Origin: Xenorhabdus miraniensis
Lineage (GTDB): Bacteria; Pseudomonadota; Gammaproteobacteria; Enterobacterales; Enterobacteriaceae
DNA: 64,000 nt
Assembly: GCF_002632615.1 (NCBI RefSeq)
Contig: NZ_NITZ01000009.1
Location: 20,677 to 84,676, forward strand
Reading direction: 5' to 3'
This document shows, one piece after another, positions 8,045-17,186 of this stretch. A model generated the notes under the pieces. That model saw only the letters and a list, made by a program, of their open reading frames with translations. It was not told the origin of the DNA and did no database searches. Both the position numbers and the translations under genes were made by a program. The stretch's first letter is position 1; every line of letters begins with the position of its first letter.

Positions 8045-9352
8045 TTGAGTAATAAATTAGGAATTACATGTGTAGGAGATTTTCTTCGTGTTGTTAAGAA
8101 ATTTTCTCCTAATGAAAAACGTGTTTTTTACCGTGGACAAAGAAATTCAGAATATGGTATTAATTCGAGTTTAAGTAGATTATTAAAGTATTCTGATTCA
8201 AAACTAAAACATTATTATGTTAAAAAGTATAATTTAATTACTGAAAGTTATCAAGACCATGATATTTCAAAATATGAATTGGCACATGAATTATACTCAA
8301 AATTTAAGGAAAAGCATATAGTCTATCCTGATGTAAATATTATTAACGGTTATAGGATGAATGATATTGATCTTCATGTAACTGCTCAGCATTATGGACT
8401 ATCAACCCGAGTTATTGATTGGACTAATAGCCCTTTAATTGCATTGTATTTCGCAGTTGAAAAAAAGAAGGATGACGAAATTAAAAAAAAATATGAAGAG
8501 ATTAAAAAGGAGTATGAAAAACTTAAAAGTAAACATAAAGAAAATGAATGCCAAGATGACAAGATTGAAGATGAATCTGAGATAATAAATGCTGCGGTGT
8601 TTATGATCTGGAATGAACAATCCAACCCACTGGCCGTGTGTTCTAGCGATCGTTTTTTTAAAGAAATTGAAGAAGAGAAAAAATTCCATAAAAAAATACA
8701 CGGGCTTTGTGGACGGTTTTTTATGAAGCATCGTGATTTTTATGTTTCTCAAAGGAGTGATCAAGTAACATACAAAGAAAAATCTTCAATTAAATATGAT
8801 CTTGCGATGCTTATTAATGAGCTTATGGTTGATTTTAAATATTTCAAGAATGCCAATCCTGTAAGACTAAATTCAGAAGTTCATCTAATTGATATTATAA
8901 ATAAATTACCTGAAAAATATACTGATGAATTCGATGAAAGTACTTATGATTTTCCTAAATTATTTGTCAGTGTTTCAGATGATAATTATTCAAGATCGTC
9001 TGCTGCTATAGATATTTTCAATAATTATAATACTATCATCGAACCATTACCAATTAATCAGAGGATAAAAAACCAACAAGGAGCGTTAATGTTTTGTAAT
9101 AATATAAAAGATGAGGTTTATCCATCTGACGTATTTAATAATGATAATACTATAACTACTATCGATGATAAATCATTAGATAATATTAACAAAAATACTG
9201 GATTATTAAAAATAATCATACCTGAAGAAAGTATAGAGCCTATAAGAAAAGAGCTGGAGCTATACGGCTTTTCGAAAGATTTTGTGTATCCTGAAATCAT
9301 ATCTTTCACTGAATACATGCAAGAGAAGATAGTATCTTACCGTAGCATTTAA
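8045..9352 (+). CDS. FRG-domain protein, probable island cargo (candidate defence gene)
   Basis: 435 residues starting at a TTG with GGGGA 6 bases upstream. The FRG domain is clear: FYRGQ at residues 28-32 (the family's namesake F-x-R-G) and QHYGLSTRVIDWTNSPLIA beginning at about 115. This is followed by a Lys/Glu-rich probable coiled coil at about 140-178 inserted into the domain. The rest is an unrecognised C-terminal region. The FRG family's biochemical role is poorly known, but such genes are frequent in defence loci and mobile elements. It is far more AT-rich than the neighbouring packaging genes and lies directly after terL, where cf-PICIs often carry accessory genes. No partner gene is adjacent. 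Confidence 0.8.
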   Translation: MSNKLGITCVGDFLRVVKKFSPNEKRVFYRGQRNSEYGINSSLSRLLKYSDSKLKHYYVKKYNLITESYQDHDISKYELAHELYSKFKEKHIVYPDVNIINGYRMNDIDLHVTAQHYGLSTRVIDWTNSPLIALYFAVEKKKDDEIKKKYEEIKKEYEKLKSKHKENECQDDKIEDESEIINAAVFMIWNEQSNPLAVCSSDRFFKEIEEEKKFHKKIHGLCGRFFMKHRDFYVSQRSDQVTYKEKSSIKYDLAMLINELMVDFKYFKNANPVRLNSEVHLIDIINKLPEKYTDEFDESTYDFPKLFVSVSDDNYSRSSAAIDIFNNYNTIIEPLPINQRIKNQQGALMFCNNIKDEVYPSDVFNNDNTITTIDDKSLDNINKNTGLLKIIIPEESIEPIRKELELYGFSKDFVYPEIISFTEYMQEKIVSYRSI

Positions 9353-9489
9353 TTCTATTACGGCTCGAAAATCACTTTGAACGGAGGTGAGAGGTAGTGG
9401 TAGCACCATTATCAATGGCACATAACGCAAAAAGTTAAGCGTTTATACGAGTTCGCTTATTGAGTCAGATAAAACAATCGGTTAAAGTG

Positions 9490-9656
9490 GCTCTGCCATT
9501 GGCAAAATCCAATGGTCAAGGATCATCACCCTTGTAAAGAGCTATCCACTGGTAGGAAGTTTCTACCAGTGTGTCTGCTATCGCCCTTTCAATGGCGGTT
9601 CAGGTAAGGGAGGCTTCGGCCTCGCTGGAAGGTAGCTCCCAGTTGTGATGACCTTG
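9490..9656 (+). ncRNA. Multi-branched structured RNA candidate upstream of the Ner/SfsB-like gene
   Basis: Six nested or adjacent helices can be read directly. P0: CCATTGG (9496-9502) with CCAATGG (9509-9515). P1: 9517-9529 with 9645-9656, 12 bp with one bulged A. P2: GAGCTATC (9539-9546) with GGTAGCTC (9631-9638), 8 bp. Inside P2 are three hairpins: P3 CACTGGTAG/CTACCAGTG (9547-9555/9563-9571), P4 CTG...ATCGCC/GGCGGT...CAG (9575-9603), and P5 GAGGC-TTCG-GCCTC (9610-9623) with a UUCG tetraloop. Two G-U wobbles (in P2 and P4) would be A-C mismatches on the other strand, so the plus strand is the RNA. No known riboswitch class was recognised. It could be a 5' leader of the next gene or a free-standing RNA. 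Confidence 0.6.
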
Positions 9657-9705
9657 CTTGAATCGCCACCATCAATTTTCTCAATTAATGGAAGGGGTAG
9701 CAGGA

Positions 9706-9963
9706 ATGAATAACGTTAAAAATGATTGGCATCAAGCTGACATTATTGCTGCATTACGTAAGCGTGGTACAACCTTAGCGGCTGTCTCCCGTGAAGCCGG
9801 ACTCAGTTCATCTACATTAGCAAATACTCTCAGTCGGCCTTGGCCAAAAGGTGAGTGGATTATCGCTAATTACCTCAATATACATCCCTCTGAGATCTGG
9901 CCTAGCCGCTATTTTGATATGGACGGTCAGCTTGTTGAGCGTCATGCTCGCAATAAACCATAG
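9706..9963 (+). CDS. Ner/SfsB (Nlp)-family winged-helix transcriptional regulator
   Basis: 85 residues, very similar to E. coli SfsB/Nlp and related to phage Mu Ner. The conserved core is NDWHQADIIAALRKRGTT, SREAGLSSSTLANTLSRPWP (the recognition helix) and NYLNIHPSEIWPSRYFDMD. It binds DNA through an HTH of the lambda-repressor-like superfamily. ATG 9706 gives the same distance to the DWH motif as in E. coli SfsB and follows GGAAGGGG; ATG 9688 is an in-frame alternative. In E. coli sfsB lies elsewhere, near murA. Here it sits between the structured RNA and the tRNA-Ile gene, so it may be an island-borne paralogue, comparable to Ner in transposing phages. Confidence 0.85.
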   Translation: MNNVKNDWHQADIIAALRKRGTTLAAVSREAGLSSSTLANTLSRPWPKGEWIIANYLNIHPSEIWPSRYFDMDGQLVERHARNKP

Positions 9964-10132
9964 GAATAATTATCCGTCAGCTTGTTATTTATTCTGTGAA
10001 TAATAAATTTTGATACGAAGCCTTGAAACTGAAATGGTATCCAGACTTAACCATTTTTAGCACTCATGGCTTTTTTGTTTTTCAAGTGGTGATTAGGGAA
10101 GCAGAAAGCTAAATTCTATAATGTTCAAGGAA

Positions 10133-10148
10133 TGTGATAAATATCACA
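10133..10148. promoter_or_regulatory. Orphan CRP/FNR-type palindrome
   Basis: TGTGATAAATATCACA is a perfect 16-bp palindrome matching the CRP consensus TGTGA-N6-TCACA. It lies between the sfsB-like gene (which ends upstream) and the convergent tRNA gene, so no protein-coding promoter obviously uses it. It may regulate an unannotated transcript reading through the GGTATCC repeat region, or it may be an accidental or relict site. Confidence 0.5.
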
Positions 10149-10246
10149 GAGGAAAATACGACAACGGTTCATTACCGTAGCAATGTTAATCGGTTATACC
10201 TCACGCTACTGCCAGAAGGTATCCTATGGGTATCCTAGAAAAAACT

Positions 10247-10275
10247 AAGGGGTTGCACTTTTGATGCAACCCCTT
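10247..10275 (-). terminator. Terminator of tRNA-Ile2
   Basis: AAGGGGTTGCA (10247-10257) and TGCAACCCCTT (10265-10275) form a perfect 11-bp stem with a 7-base loop. On the minus strand it is followed by AG and then a run of T residues (10239-10244 read in reverse). This is a textbook intrinsic terminator 9 bases past the tRNA CCA end. Confidence 0.85.
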
Positions 10276-10283
10276 GATAAATC

Positions 10284-10359
10284 TGGTGGCCCCTGCTGGA
10301 CTTGAACCAGCGACCAAGCGATTATGAGTCGCCTGCTCTAACCACTGAGCTAAGGGGCC
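10284..10359 (-). tRNA. ileX: tRNA-Ile2 (anticodon CAU, lysidine-modified type)
   Basis: The minus strand gives a 76-base cloverleaf with acceptor GGCCCCT/AGGGGCC, D-arm AGCTCAGTGGTTAGAGC, anticodon loop CTCATAA, T-arm with GGTTCAAGTCC and an encoded CCA. It matches E. coli ileX, whose CAU anticodon is modified to lysidine by TilS so that it reads AUA codons rather than AUG. In E. coli ileX also lies close to rpoD. The 3' end points toward the packaging module at lower coordinates, which makes this gene the likely chromosomal attachment site of the island. Confidence 0.93.
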
Positions 10360-10586
10360 GTTGAAGTGAAGCGATTATACGGCACACTTTGGTATTAGGT
10401 CTAGTCCCCAAAATTCATATGCGTGTTTTATATACAATAATTAGTATTTTTTAACATGTTTACCGTCACTGGACGTGGTTTAAAATTATTCTTAGTGATG
10501 TTGATTGCTTTTTTAATAAGTCTTTCTGATTATTTTTCGTCCTTTGATTAGACTTTAGCCAACGAAAAATACCCTTGTAAATTAAT

Positions 10587-11366
10587 ATGAAAACATTCCC
10601 TTTATCTGCGGCTATCTTGGCCTATCATCAAATAGAAGATCACTTTTTCTCATCTATCAGCCAAATGTATCAACATATCAGCAAAGAAGTTCGGGTTTAT
10701 GTGACCGGTGTTGAAACCTCTGCGTTAAATTTGCTATTGGTAACAGGTAGCTCTGTCAAAATAGCAGAAGAGCTTAAAACAGCTATTCGGCTGCTGGATG
10801 AACACGTTAGCGTGCCTTTCATGATTGCTGCCATCGATCCAGATAGTCAAATTCTGGCGGTTATCCAGCAGGCAGGATTTGTCCCCGATCCTGATAGTGT
10901 CACTACAGCCATGCAGCTTGATTTGATGGGTTGGCAGATGAGTGATGTATCAGCGATGGAATATGAAATCAGGCGTGTTGACCATTGCTTGGATGATTGG
11001 GCAACTCCGATAGAAAACGCATTTGAGACAGAAAAGCCTACCTCTGGGCAATATCGAAAATGCCATCAGGCGGCATTAGAGGCAGGAAAAGATCTACAAC
11101 ATTATGTGTTATATGTTGAAGGGCAACCGGTATGCGCTTTAACCTTATCAAGACAAGGCAATATTGCTCGTTTTGATGATATCGGCACAGTGGTGGAAAT
11201 GCAGGGCAGGAGATATGCTTCTGTCTTGATTAATCAGGTTTTGCACGAAGCCAAACAGCAAGACGCGACTGAGTGCTATTTAGAGGCTTCTCGTGATGGT
11301 AATGGATTGTATCGACGCGTCGGGTTTAAGCCATTATTTGAGTATCAGGGATTTATCCGTGAATAA
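10587..11366 (+). CDS. GNAT-family N-acetyltransferase
   Basis: 259 residues. The C-terminal half carries the GNAT fold: HYVLYVEGQPVCALTLSRQG (beta strands 2-4), FDDIGTVVEMQGRRYASVLI (the acetyl-CoA pyrophosphate-binding region, here with a Q-G-R-R-Y variant of R/Q-x-x-G-x-G/A), and ECYLEASRDGNGLYRRVGFK, the typical beta5-alpha4 closing segment. The N-terminal half is probably a second degenerate GNAT or substrate domain. The substrate cannot be told from sequence. It is convergent with rpoD across a shared terminator. E. coli has mug, not an acetyltransferase, at this side of rpoD, so this gene is lineage-specific at the locus. Confidence 0.8.
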   Translation: MKTFPLSAAILAYHQIEDHFFSSISQMYQHISKEVRVYVTGVETSALNLLLVTGSSVKIAEELKTAIRLLDEHVSVPFMIAAIDPDSQILAVIQQAGFVPDPDSVTTAMQLDLMGWQMSDVSAMEYEIRRVDHCLDDWATPIENAFETEKPTSGQYRKCHQAALEAGKDLQHYVLYVEGQPVCALTLSRQGNIARFDDIGTVVEMQGRRYASVLINQVLHEAKQQDATECYLEASRDGNGLYRRVGFKPLFEYQGFIRE

Positions 11367-11370
11367 TAAA

Positions 11371-11397
11371 AAAGCGTCTGCCGGAACAGACGCTTTT
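11371..11397. terminator. Bidirectional terminator between the acetyltransferase gene and rpoD
   Basis: AAAGCGTCTG and CAGACGCTTT form a 10-bp stem around the loop CCGGAA. T residues follow on the plus strand, and the A-rich sequence before it gives a T-run on the minus strand. It serves both convergent genes. Confidence 0.85.
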
Positions 11398-11421
11398 CAG
11401 ATTGATCAGCAAATTCGTTGA

Positions 11422-13272
11422 TTAGTCATCAAGGAAGCTGCGCAGTACTTCAGAACGGCTTGGATGGCGCAGTTTGCGCAATGCTTTGGCTTCGATCTGA
11501 CGAATACGTTCGCGGGTTACATCAAATTGTTTACCCACTTCTTCCAGTGTATGGTCAGTGTTCATATCAATACCAAAACGCATACGCAGAACTTTCGCTT
11601 CACGTGCAGTCAGGCCAGCCAGCACATCGTGAGTTGCAGAACGCAGGCTTTCTGAAGTGGCAGAATCCAGCGGCAGTTCGAGGGTAGTATCCTCGATAAA
11701 ATCGCCCAGATGTGAATCTTCATCATCACCTACAGGTGTTTCCATGGAGATTGGCTCTTTGGCAATTTTCAGTACCTTGCGGATCTTGTCTTCAGGCATC
11801 AACATACGTTCTGCCAGCTCTTCTGGTGAAGGCTCACGACCCATTTCCTGCAACATCTGGCGGGAAATACGATTGAGTTTGTTGATGGTCTCAATCATAT
11901 GTACCGGGATACGGATGGTACGCGCCTGATCAGCGATAGAACGCGTGATTGCCTGACGGATCCACCATGTAGCGTAAGTTGAGAATTTGTAACCACGACG
12001 GTATTCAAATTTATCAACTGCTTTCATCAGGCCGATATTACCTTCCTGAATCAAATCGAGGAATTGCAGACCGCGGTTGGTATATTTCTTCGCAATCGAA
12101 ATAACCAGACGCAAGTTAGCTTCAACCATCTCTTTTTTCGCACGGCGGGCTTTCGCTTCACCGATTGACATACGACGGTTGATATCTTTGACCTGCTCAA
12201 TGGTCAGGCCGGTTTCTTCTTCGATTTGGCGTAACTTTTGCAGGCTACGCATGATTTCTTCTTCAACTTCCAGCAATTTATCAGACCATGGTTTGTTCAT
12301 TGCTTTTGCAGCGGTGAACCATGTGTCAGTGGTTTCATTGCCAGAGAACAGCGTGATGAAGTTTTTCTTCGGCATTTTGCACTGTTCAACACACATCTTC
12401 ATGATTTGACGTTCTTGAAGACGAACACGATCCATCATGGAACGCATGTTGTTGACCAGATAATCAAACTGTTTCGGTACCAGACGGAACTGTTTGAATA
12501 CCTCAGATAAGGTCAATATTTCTGCTGCGGTACTTGGATGACTGCGCCCGTGGTTCTTGATTGACTGACGGGTCAGTTCATATTGTTCACGTAGTTCCAG
12601 AAACTTCTGGCGCGCCAGTTCTGGATCAATGCTGTTATCATCTTCGCTGTCAGTATCATCATCGCGCTCTTCATCGTCATCGTCATCATCGTCGTCAAGC
12701 TCTTCCTGAGGAAGTTCTGAGCCAACGTGAGTCGCTGTTGGTGCGAGATCTTCTTCTGCATTAGGATCGACGAAACCCGTGATCAAATCAGACAGACGGC
12801 TTTCGCCGGCTTCAACGCGATCGTACTGCTCCAGCAGATAAGTAATCGCTTCAGGGTATTCGGCAACGGAACACTGCACTTGGTTGATGCCATCTTCAAT
12901 GCGCTTTGCAATGTCAATCTCACCTTCGCGAGTCAGTAACTCCACCGTACCCATTTCACGCATGTACATGCGAACAGGATCGGTGGTACGACCGATTTCT
13001 GACTCGACACTGGATAACACTTGCGCAGCCGCTTCCGCCGCGTCTTCATCGGTGTCGTTTGTGTTTTCTGCCAACATGAGATCATCAGCATCAGGTGCTT
13101 CTTCCATTACCTGGATGCCCATGTCATTGATCATTTGGATGATATCTTCTATCTGATCAGAATCGACGATATCTTCCGGCAGATGGTCATTGACCTCAGC
13201 ATAGGTCAGATAGCCTTGCTCCTTACCTCGGGTGACAAGTAGCTTTAGCTGTGACTGCGGGTTTTGCTCCAT
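11422..13272 (-). CDS. rpoD: RNA polymerase primary sigma factor RpoD (sigma-70)
   Basis: 616 residues with start [10 protein letters not shown], matching E. coli RpoD; the open frame extends 23 codons further but that part is not family-like. Region 1.1 is at the N-terminus, followed by an acidic Asp-rich non-conserved region at about 190-215. Region 2 carries [20 protein letters not shown] (-10 recognition and melting), and the region 4 HTH near the C-terminus includes [19 protein letters not shown] (-35 recognition). It directs core RNA polymerase to housekeeping promoters. It is the last gene of the rpsU-dnaG-rpoD macromolecular synthesis operon. The 351-base gap to dnaG probably holds an additional rpoD promoter, as in E. 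coli, although no convincing sigma-32 site was found. Confidence 0.98.
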   Translation of the reverse strand: MEQNPQSQLKLLVTRGKEQGYLTYAEVNDHLPEDIVDSDQIEDIIQMINDMGIQVMEEAPDADDLMLAENTNDTDEDAAEAAAQVLSSVESEIGRTTDPVRMYMREMGTVELLTREGEIDIAKRIEDGINQVQCSVAEYPEAITYLLEQYDRVEAGESRLSDLITGFVDPNAEEDLAPTATHVGSELPQEELDDDDDDDDEERDDDTDSEDDNSIDPELARQKFLELREQYELTRQSIKNHGRSHPSTAAEILTLSEVFKQFRLVPKQFDYLVNNMRSMMDRVRLQERQIMKMCVEQCKMPKKNFITLFSGNETTDTWFTAAKAMNKPWSDKLLEVEEEIMRSLQKLRQIEEETGLTIEQVKDINRRMSIGEAKARRAKKEMVEANLRLVISIAKKYTNRGLQFLDLIQEGNIGLMKAVDKFEYRRGYKFSTYATWWIRQAITRSIADQARTIRIPVHMIETINKLNRISRQMLQEMGREPSPEELAERMLMPEDKIRKVLKIAKEPISMETPVGDDEDSHLGDFIEDTTLELPLDSATSESLRSATHDVLAGLTAREAKVLRMRFGIDMNTDHTLEEVGKQFDVTRERIRQIEAKALRKLRHPSRSEVLRSFLDD

Positions 13273-13623
13273 AAGACGGTATCCACACTTCAGAGTATTG
13301 GTTGGTGTCGGTCGGCGAAACAAATATGCCAACAATAACATTTGGGGGCGTTTTCATTGTATTGCCGCTGCCCTCAATAGCGACAATCGTAGGGCTGTCT
13401 CCCTACCTAATGCGGCAGTTAAGCCGTGAATTCTGTATCAGTGATTTTACACTTGGTATAGAACCTGTTTCATCAAGCTATATTTCTTTAAAAAAATATA
13501 TTTTCAAAAATTTATGTTTTTCAAAGGCATATTTTCATCCAGTGATGTTACGAACATAAACGTATTGAGTAAGTCAGCCAAGTAATATAGTCTTCATATA
13601 ATATAGCTGGTTGAGACAGTTTC
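13273..13623. other. dnaG-rpoD intergenic region, AT-rich, no gene seen
   Basis: 351 bases without credible coding potential. It is AT-rich around 13480-13530 (TTTAAAAAAATATATTTT) and contains TATATT/TATAAT-like hexamers that could serve an internal rpoD promoter. No heat-shock consensus (CTTGAAA-N13-15-CCCCAT) was recognised with confidence. Confidence 0.5.
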
Positions 13624-15372
13624 TTATTTCCTCGCCCCAGATTCCGTAATTAAGCAGACTTCTTTACGTTCTTCTGGTGTCAGTCCTTCTGTCCTCTCTT
13701 TGGCCATCAGAAAGTTAAAACGCTCATCAAGGGCTGACGCGAAAAGATGGTTCAGCGCATCGCTGAAAGTTTTCTCAGCAATTTCTTCTATCTGTATATC
13801 GTTCCATGCAGCGAGTTTTTCAAGCTGTGCTGCATATTTATTATCGCGATACTGCTCCAAAAGTTGCCCGGTTGTTAAACCTGGTTGAGCAAGGCACGTG
13901 TCGACAAGCTCTATAAATAACGGTAACCCCGCTATCTGAGCAGAAAACATTCCCTGTAATGAAGGAACTAATGTCGCTAAATGCGGATTCTGCACCAGCA
14001 ATGCGATAAGAATACGCATTGTTGTTGGTTTCAGTTTTAGCGCCTGATATGTATTGGTATCTTTTTTGACAAGTTTTGCCAAAGATCGTTCCAATTGTGT
14101 TGTATCAGGTATGCCAAGCAGTTTTCCAATTTCCTGGAGCAGGTAGAGCCGCAGTGTTTCCCCAGGAATTTGACTAATCAGAGGCATAGCAAGCGAACTG
14201 AGTTTGGTCGCACCTTCTGGGGTACTCAAATCTACCTGGGGTAATAGTGATTCAAACAAGAATTCAGATAAGGTTAATGCTTTCTGTATTCTTTGTTCGA
14301 ACGTCGCTCGTCCTTCTTTGCGAACCAGTGAATCTGGATCTTCGCCATCTGGCAAGAACATAAAACGTAACTGCCGACCATCATTCAGATAGGGTAACGC
14401 TGTTTCCAGTGCACGCCATGCGGCATCGCGGCCAGCTCGGTCGCCATCGTAACAACAGATAACATTATCCGTTGTGCGGAAAAGTAACTGAATGTGTTCG
14501 GCTGTCGTAGATGTTCCCAACGAAGCTACGGCATAGTCAATGCCAAATTGGGCTAACGCGACAACATCCATATAACCTTCAACCACCAATAGCTTTGAAA
14601 GCGTGTTATGGCTCTGTTGCGCTTCATAAAGACCATATAATTGGCGGCCTTTATGAAATATTTCTGTTTCCGGTGAGTTCAGGTATTTAGGAAGTGCATC
14701 TCCCAGCACTCGGCCACCGAATGCAATGACACGACCACGACGATCGCGAATTGGGAACATCACACGTTCGCGGAAACGATCATAAGTACGGCCATTGTCG
14801 TTAGTGACCAGCATTCCCGCGTCGTTTAGCTGTTTGCGATCTTCCACATTATGGGCAAAGCGTTTTAGCGCATTGTCCCACCCAGCCGGTGCAAAGCCAA
14901 TGGCAAAGCGGTGGGTTATCTCTTCACTAAGACCGCGTTGAGCCAGATATTGCCGGGCTGACTGAGCGCCGGGGGTGGTCAGTGAATGCTGATAGAAGCC
15001 GTTGAGCTTATCCATCAGTTGATAAAGATTTTGTCTTTGGTGGCGTTCAATATGACCACCGCCAGAGCCTGCTTCGTAGGGCACTTCCAGCCCGTGCATC
15101 GCAGCCAGTTCTTCGATGGATTCGACAAAATCTAACCTGTCATAATTCATCAGAAAATCAATGGCATTGCCATGTGCACCACAACCGAAGCAATGGTAAA
15201 ACTGTTTATCGCCATTAACGGTGAATGAAGGGGTTTTTTCGTTATGGAAAGGACAGCACGCCTGATGATTCTTGCCTTTCTTTTTGAGAGGCACCCTTAC
15301 ATCGATCAAATCAATGATATCGGTTCTTGCTAATAAGTCATTGATAAATGCGCGTGGAATTCGTCCAGCCAT
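13624..15372 (-). CDS. dnaG: DNA primase DnaG
   Basis: 582 residues (E. coli 581). Synthesises RNA primers at the replication fork with the DnaB helicase. The N-terminal CHC2 zinc finger is visible (CCPFHNEKTPSF ... YHCFGCG, about residues 39-64). The central Toprim catalytic core has VVEGYMDVVAL (catalytic Glu) and CYDGDRAGRDA (metal-binding Asp pair) around 260-320. The C-terminal DnaB-binding helicase-interaction domain covers about 430-582. Second gene of the macromolecular synthesis operon, transcribed from rpsU through an internal terminator. Confidence 0.98.
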   Translation of the reverse strand: MAGRIPRAFINDLLARTDIIDLIDVRVPLKKKGKNHQACCPFHNEKTPSFTVNGDKQFYHCFGCGAHGNAIDFLMNYDRLDFVESIEELAAMHGLEVPYEAGSGGGHIERHQRQNLYQLMDKLNGFYQHSLTTPGAQSARQYLAQRGLSEEITHRFAIGFAPAGWDNALKRFAHNVEDRKQLNDAGMLVTNDNGRTYDRFRERVMFPIRDRRGRVIAFGGRVLGDALPKYLNSPETEIFHKGRQLYGLYEAQQSHNTLSKLLVVEGYMDVVALAQFGIDYAVASLGTSTTAEHIQLLFRTTDNVICCYDGDRAGRDAAWRALETALPYLNDGRQLRFMFLPDGEDPDSLVRKEGRATFEQRIQKALTLSEFLFESLLPQVDLSTPEGATKLSSLAMPLISQIPGETLRLYLLQEIGKLLGIPDTTQLERSLAKLVKKDTNTYQALKLKPTTMRILIALLVQNPHLATLVPSLQGMFSAQIAGLPLFIELVDTCLAQPGLTTGQLLEQYRDNKYAAQLEKLAAWNDIQIEEIAEKTFSDALNHLFASALDERFNFLMAKERTEGLTPEERKEVCLITESGARK

Positions 15373-15406
15373 AAGCCCTTTTACGCCTGTTGATGAACGA
15401 GAATAA

Positions 15407-15433
15407 GCCGCGCTTCCTGTTGGAAAGCACGGC
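15407..15433 (-). terminator. Internal terminator between rpsU and dnaG
   Basis: On the minus strand GCCGTGCTTTCC and GGAAGCGCGGC pair around AACA, followed by TTATTCTC. The E. coli operon has a comparable internal terminator here that makes most transcripts end after rpsU, which explains why S21 is made in large excess over primase. The weak T-run fits partial readthrough. Confidence 0.7.
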
Positions 15434-15486
15434 CTTTAACAGCAGTAGTTTGTTAATACAACCACTAAGCGGATTGACCGCAAGGA

Positions 15487-16061
<575 letters not shown>

Positions 16062-17099
16062 ATGCGAGTTTTAGGTATAGAAACGTCCTGCGATGAAACC
16101 GGAATCGCAATTTATGATGACAAAGCCGGTCTGCTAGCGAATCAATTGTACAGTCAGGTCAAGCTGCATGCTGATTATGGCGGTGTTGTGCCTGAATTGG
16201 CGTCCCGTGACCACATTCGTAAAACGGTTCCCTTGATTCAGGCGGCTTTGCAGGAAGCGGGCCTGACAAATAAAGATATTGATGCTGTTGCTTACACTGC
16301 CGGGCCAGGTTTGGTTGGCGCATTGCTGGTTGGGGCAACCATTGGACGTTCACTGGCGTTTGCGTGGGATGTGCCTGCTATTCCGGTGCATCATATGGAA
16401 GGCCATTTATTGGCACCGATGCTGGAAGAAAATAGCCCAGAGTTCCCTTTTGTCGCCTTGCTGGTTTCTGGCGGCCATACCCAGCTTATCAGTGTCACGG
16501 GTATTGGTGAGTACAAACTGTTGGGGGAATCCATTGATGATGCAGCCGGTGAAGCCTTCGATAAGACGGCAAAATTGCTCGGGTTAGATTATCCGGGCGG
16601 CCCCGTACTTTCCCGTATGGCGCAACAGGGCAAAGCAGGACGTTTTGTCTTCCCGCGTCCAATGACGGATCGTCCGGGATTGGATTTTAGCTTCTCCGGT
16701 CTGAAAACATTCGCTGCCAATACAATCCGCAATAATATTCATGGCCATGATACGGTTGAGGATGAACAGACCAAAGCGGATATTGCCCGTGCATTTGAAG
16801 ACGCGGTTGTGGATACGCTGGCGATTAAATGCAAGCGCGCGCTGGAACAGACGGGATTTAAACGTCTGGTGATGGCGGGCGGGGTGAGTGCAAACCGGAC
16901 ATTGCGTACCAAGATGCAGGAATTAATGGAAAAGTTGGGTGGGGAAGTTTTCTATGCCCGTCCTGAATTCTGTACTGATAATGGCGCAATGATCGCATTG
17001 GCTGGCATGATCCGTCTGCAAGGCGGAACTGCGGGTGAATTGGGCGTAACGGTGAAAGCACGCTGGCCATTGGCGGATCTTCCTGCTCTGCAAAAATGA
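16062..17099 (+). CDS. tsaD: tRNA N6-threonylcarbamoyladenosine transferase TsaD
   Basis: 345 residues from ATG 16062 ([13 protein letters not shown], the universal start of the family); the frame extends 10 codons upstream without support. TsaD with TsaB and TsaE transfers the threonylcarbamoyl group to A37 of tRNAs that read ANN codons. Visible: the ASKHA-type nucleotide-binding N-terminus, the metal-binding His pair in [10 protein letters not shown] at about 110-118, SGGHTQL, and [12 protein letters not shown] near the C-terminus. Divergent from rpsU, as in E. coli. Confidence 0.98.
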   Translation: MRVLGIETSCDETGIAIYDDKAGLLANQLYSQVKLHADYGGVVPELASRDHIRKTVPLIQAALQEAGLTNKDIDAVAYTAGPGLVGALLVGATIGRSLAFAWDVPAIPVHHMEGHLLAPMLEENSPEFPFVALLVSGGHTQLISVTGIGEYKLLGESIDDAAGEAFDKTAKLLGLDYPGGPVLSRMAQQGKAGRFVFPRPMTDRPGLDFSFSGLKTFAANTIRNNIHGHDTVEDEQTKADIARAFEDAVVDTLAIKCKRALEQTGFKRLVMAGGVSANRTLRTKMQELMEKLGGEVFYARPEFCTDNGAMIALAGMIRLQGGTAGELGVTVKARWPLADLPALQK

Positions 17100-17123
17100 T
17101 AAAAAACACGCAGTTTGATATGG

Positions 17124-17152
17124 GCTGAACGTCATTTGGCGCTCAGCTTTTT
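17124..17152 (+). terminator. Terminator after tsaD
   Basis: GCTGA...CG and CG...TCAGC pair with a short loop, and TTTTT follows directly. It lies between the convergent tsaD and plsY genes. Confidence 0.7.
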
Positions 17153-17186
17153 AAATGTCTTATTACCCTTGTTGAGGCCATCCACA

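Larger units (their letters stand above)
9964..10283. other. Gene-free stretch between sfsB-like gene and tRNA-Ile: possible att/arm-site region
   Basis: No coding potential is seen in these 320 bases. They contain three copies of GGTATCC (10036, 10218, 10229), the last two being a 9-bp direct repeat GGTATCCTA with an 11-base period. There is also a perfect CRP-type palindrome at 10133-10148 and, next to the tRNA, the terminator at 10247-10275. Short helically phased direct repeats close to a tRNA 3' end are what integrase arm-type or recombination-directionality-factor sites look like. That reading is an inference. Confidence 0.4.

Noticed and set aside
9490..9656. Known riboswitch, group I/II intron piece or retron RNA
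   Set aside because: No conserved cobalamin, FMN, TPP, lysine, glycine or SAM core blocks, no group II domain V motif, and no reverse transcriptase gene nearby.
10284..10359. Elongator or initiator tRNA-Met
   Set aside because: The CAU anticodon could suggest Met, but the body matches E. coli ileX (GGCCCCTTAGCTCAGTGG...), the lysidine-dependent Ile2 tRNA, and lies near rpoD as in E. coli.
12600..12720. Asp-rich run in rpoD as a possible sequencing or slippage artefact
   Set aside because: E. coli RpoD has a similar acidic run at the same place, so it is normal for the family.
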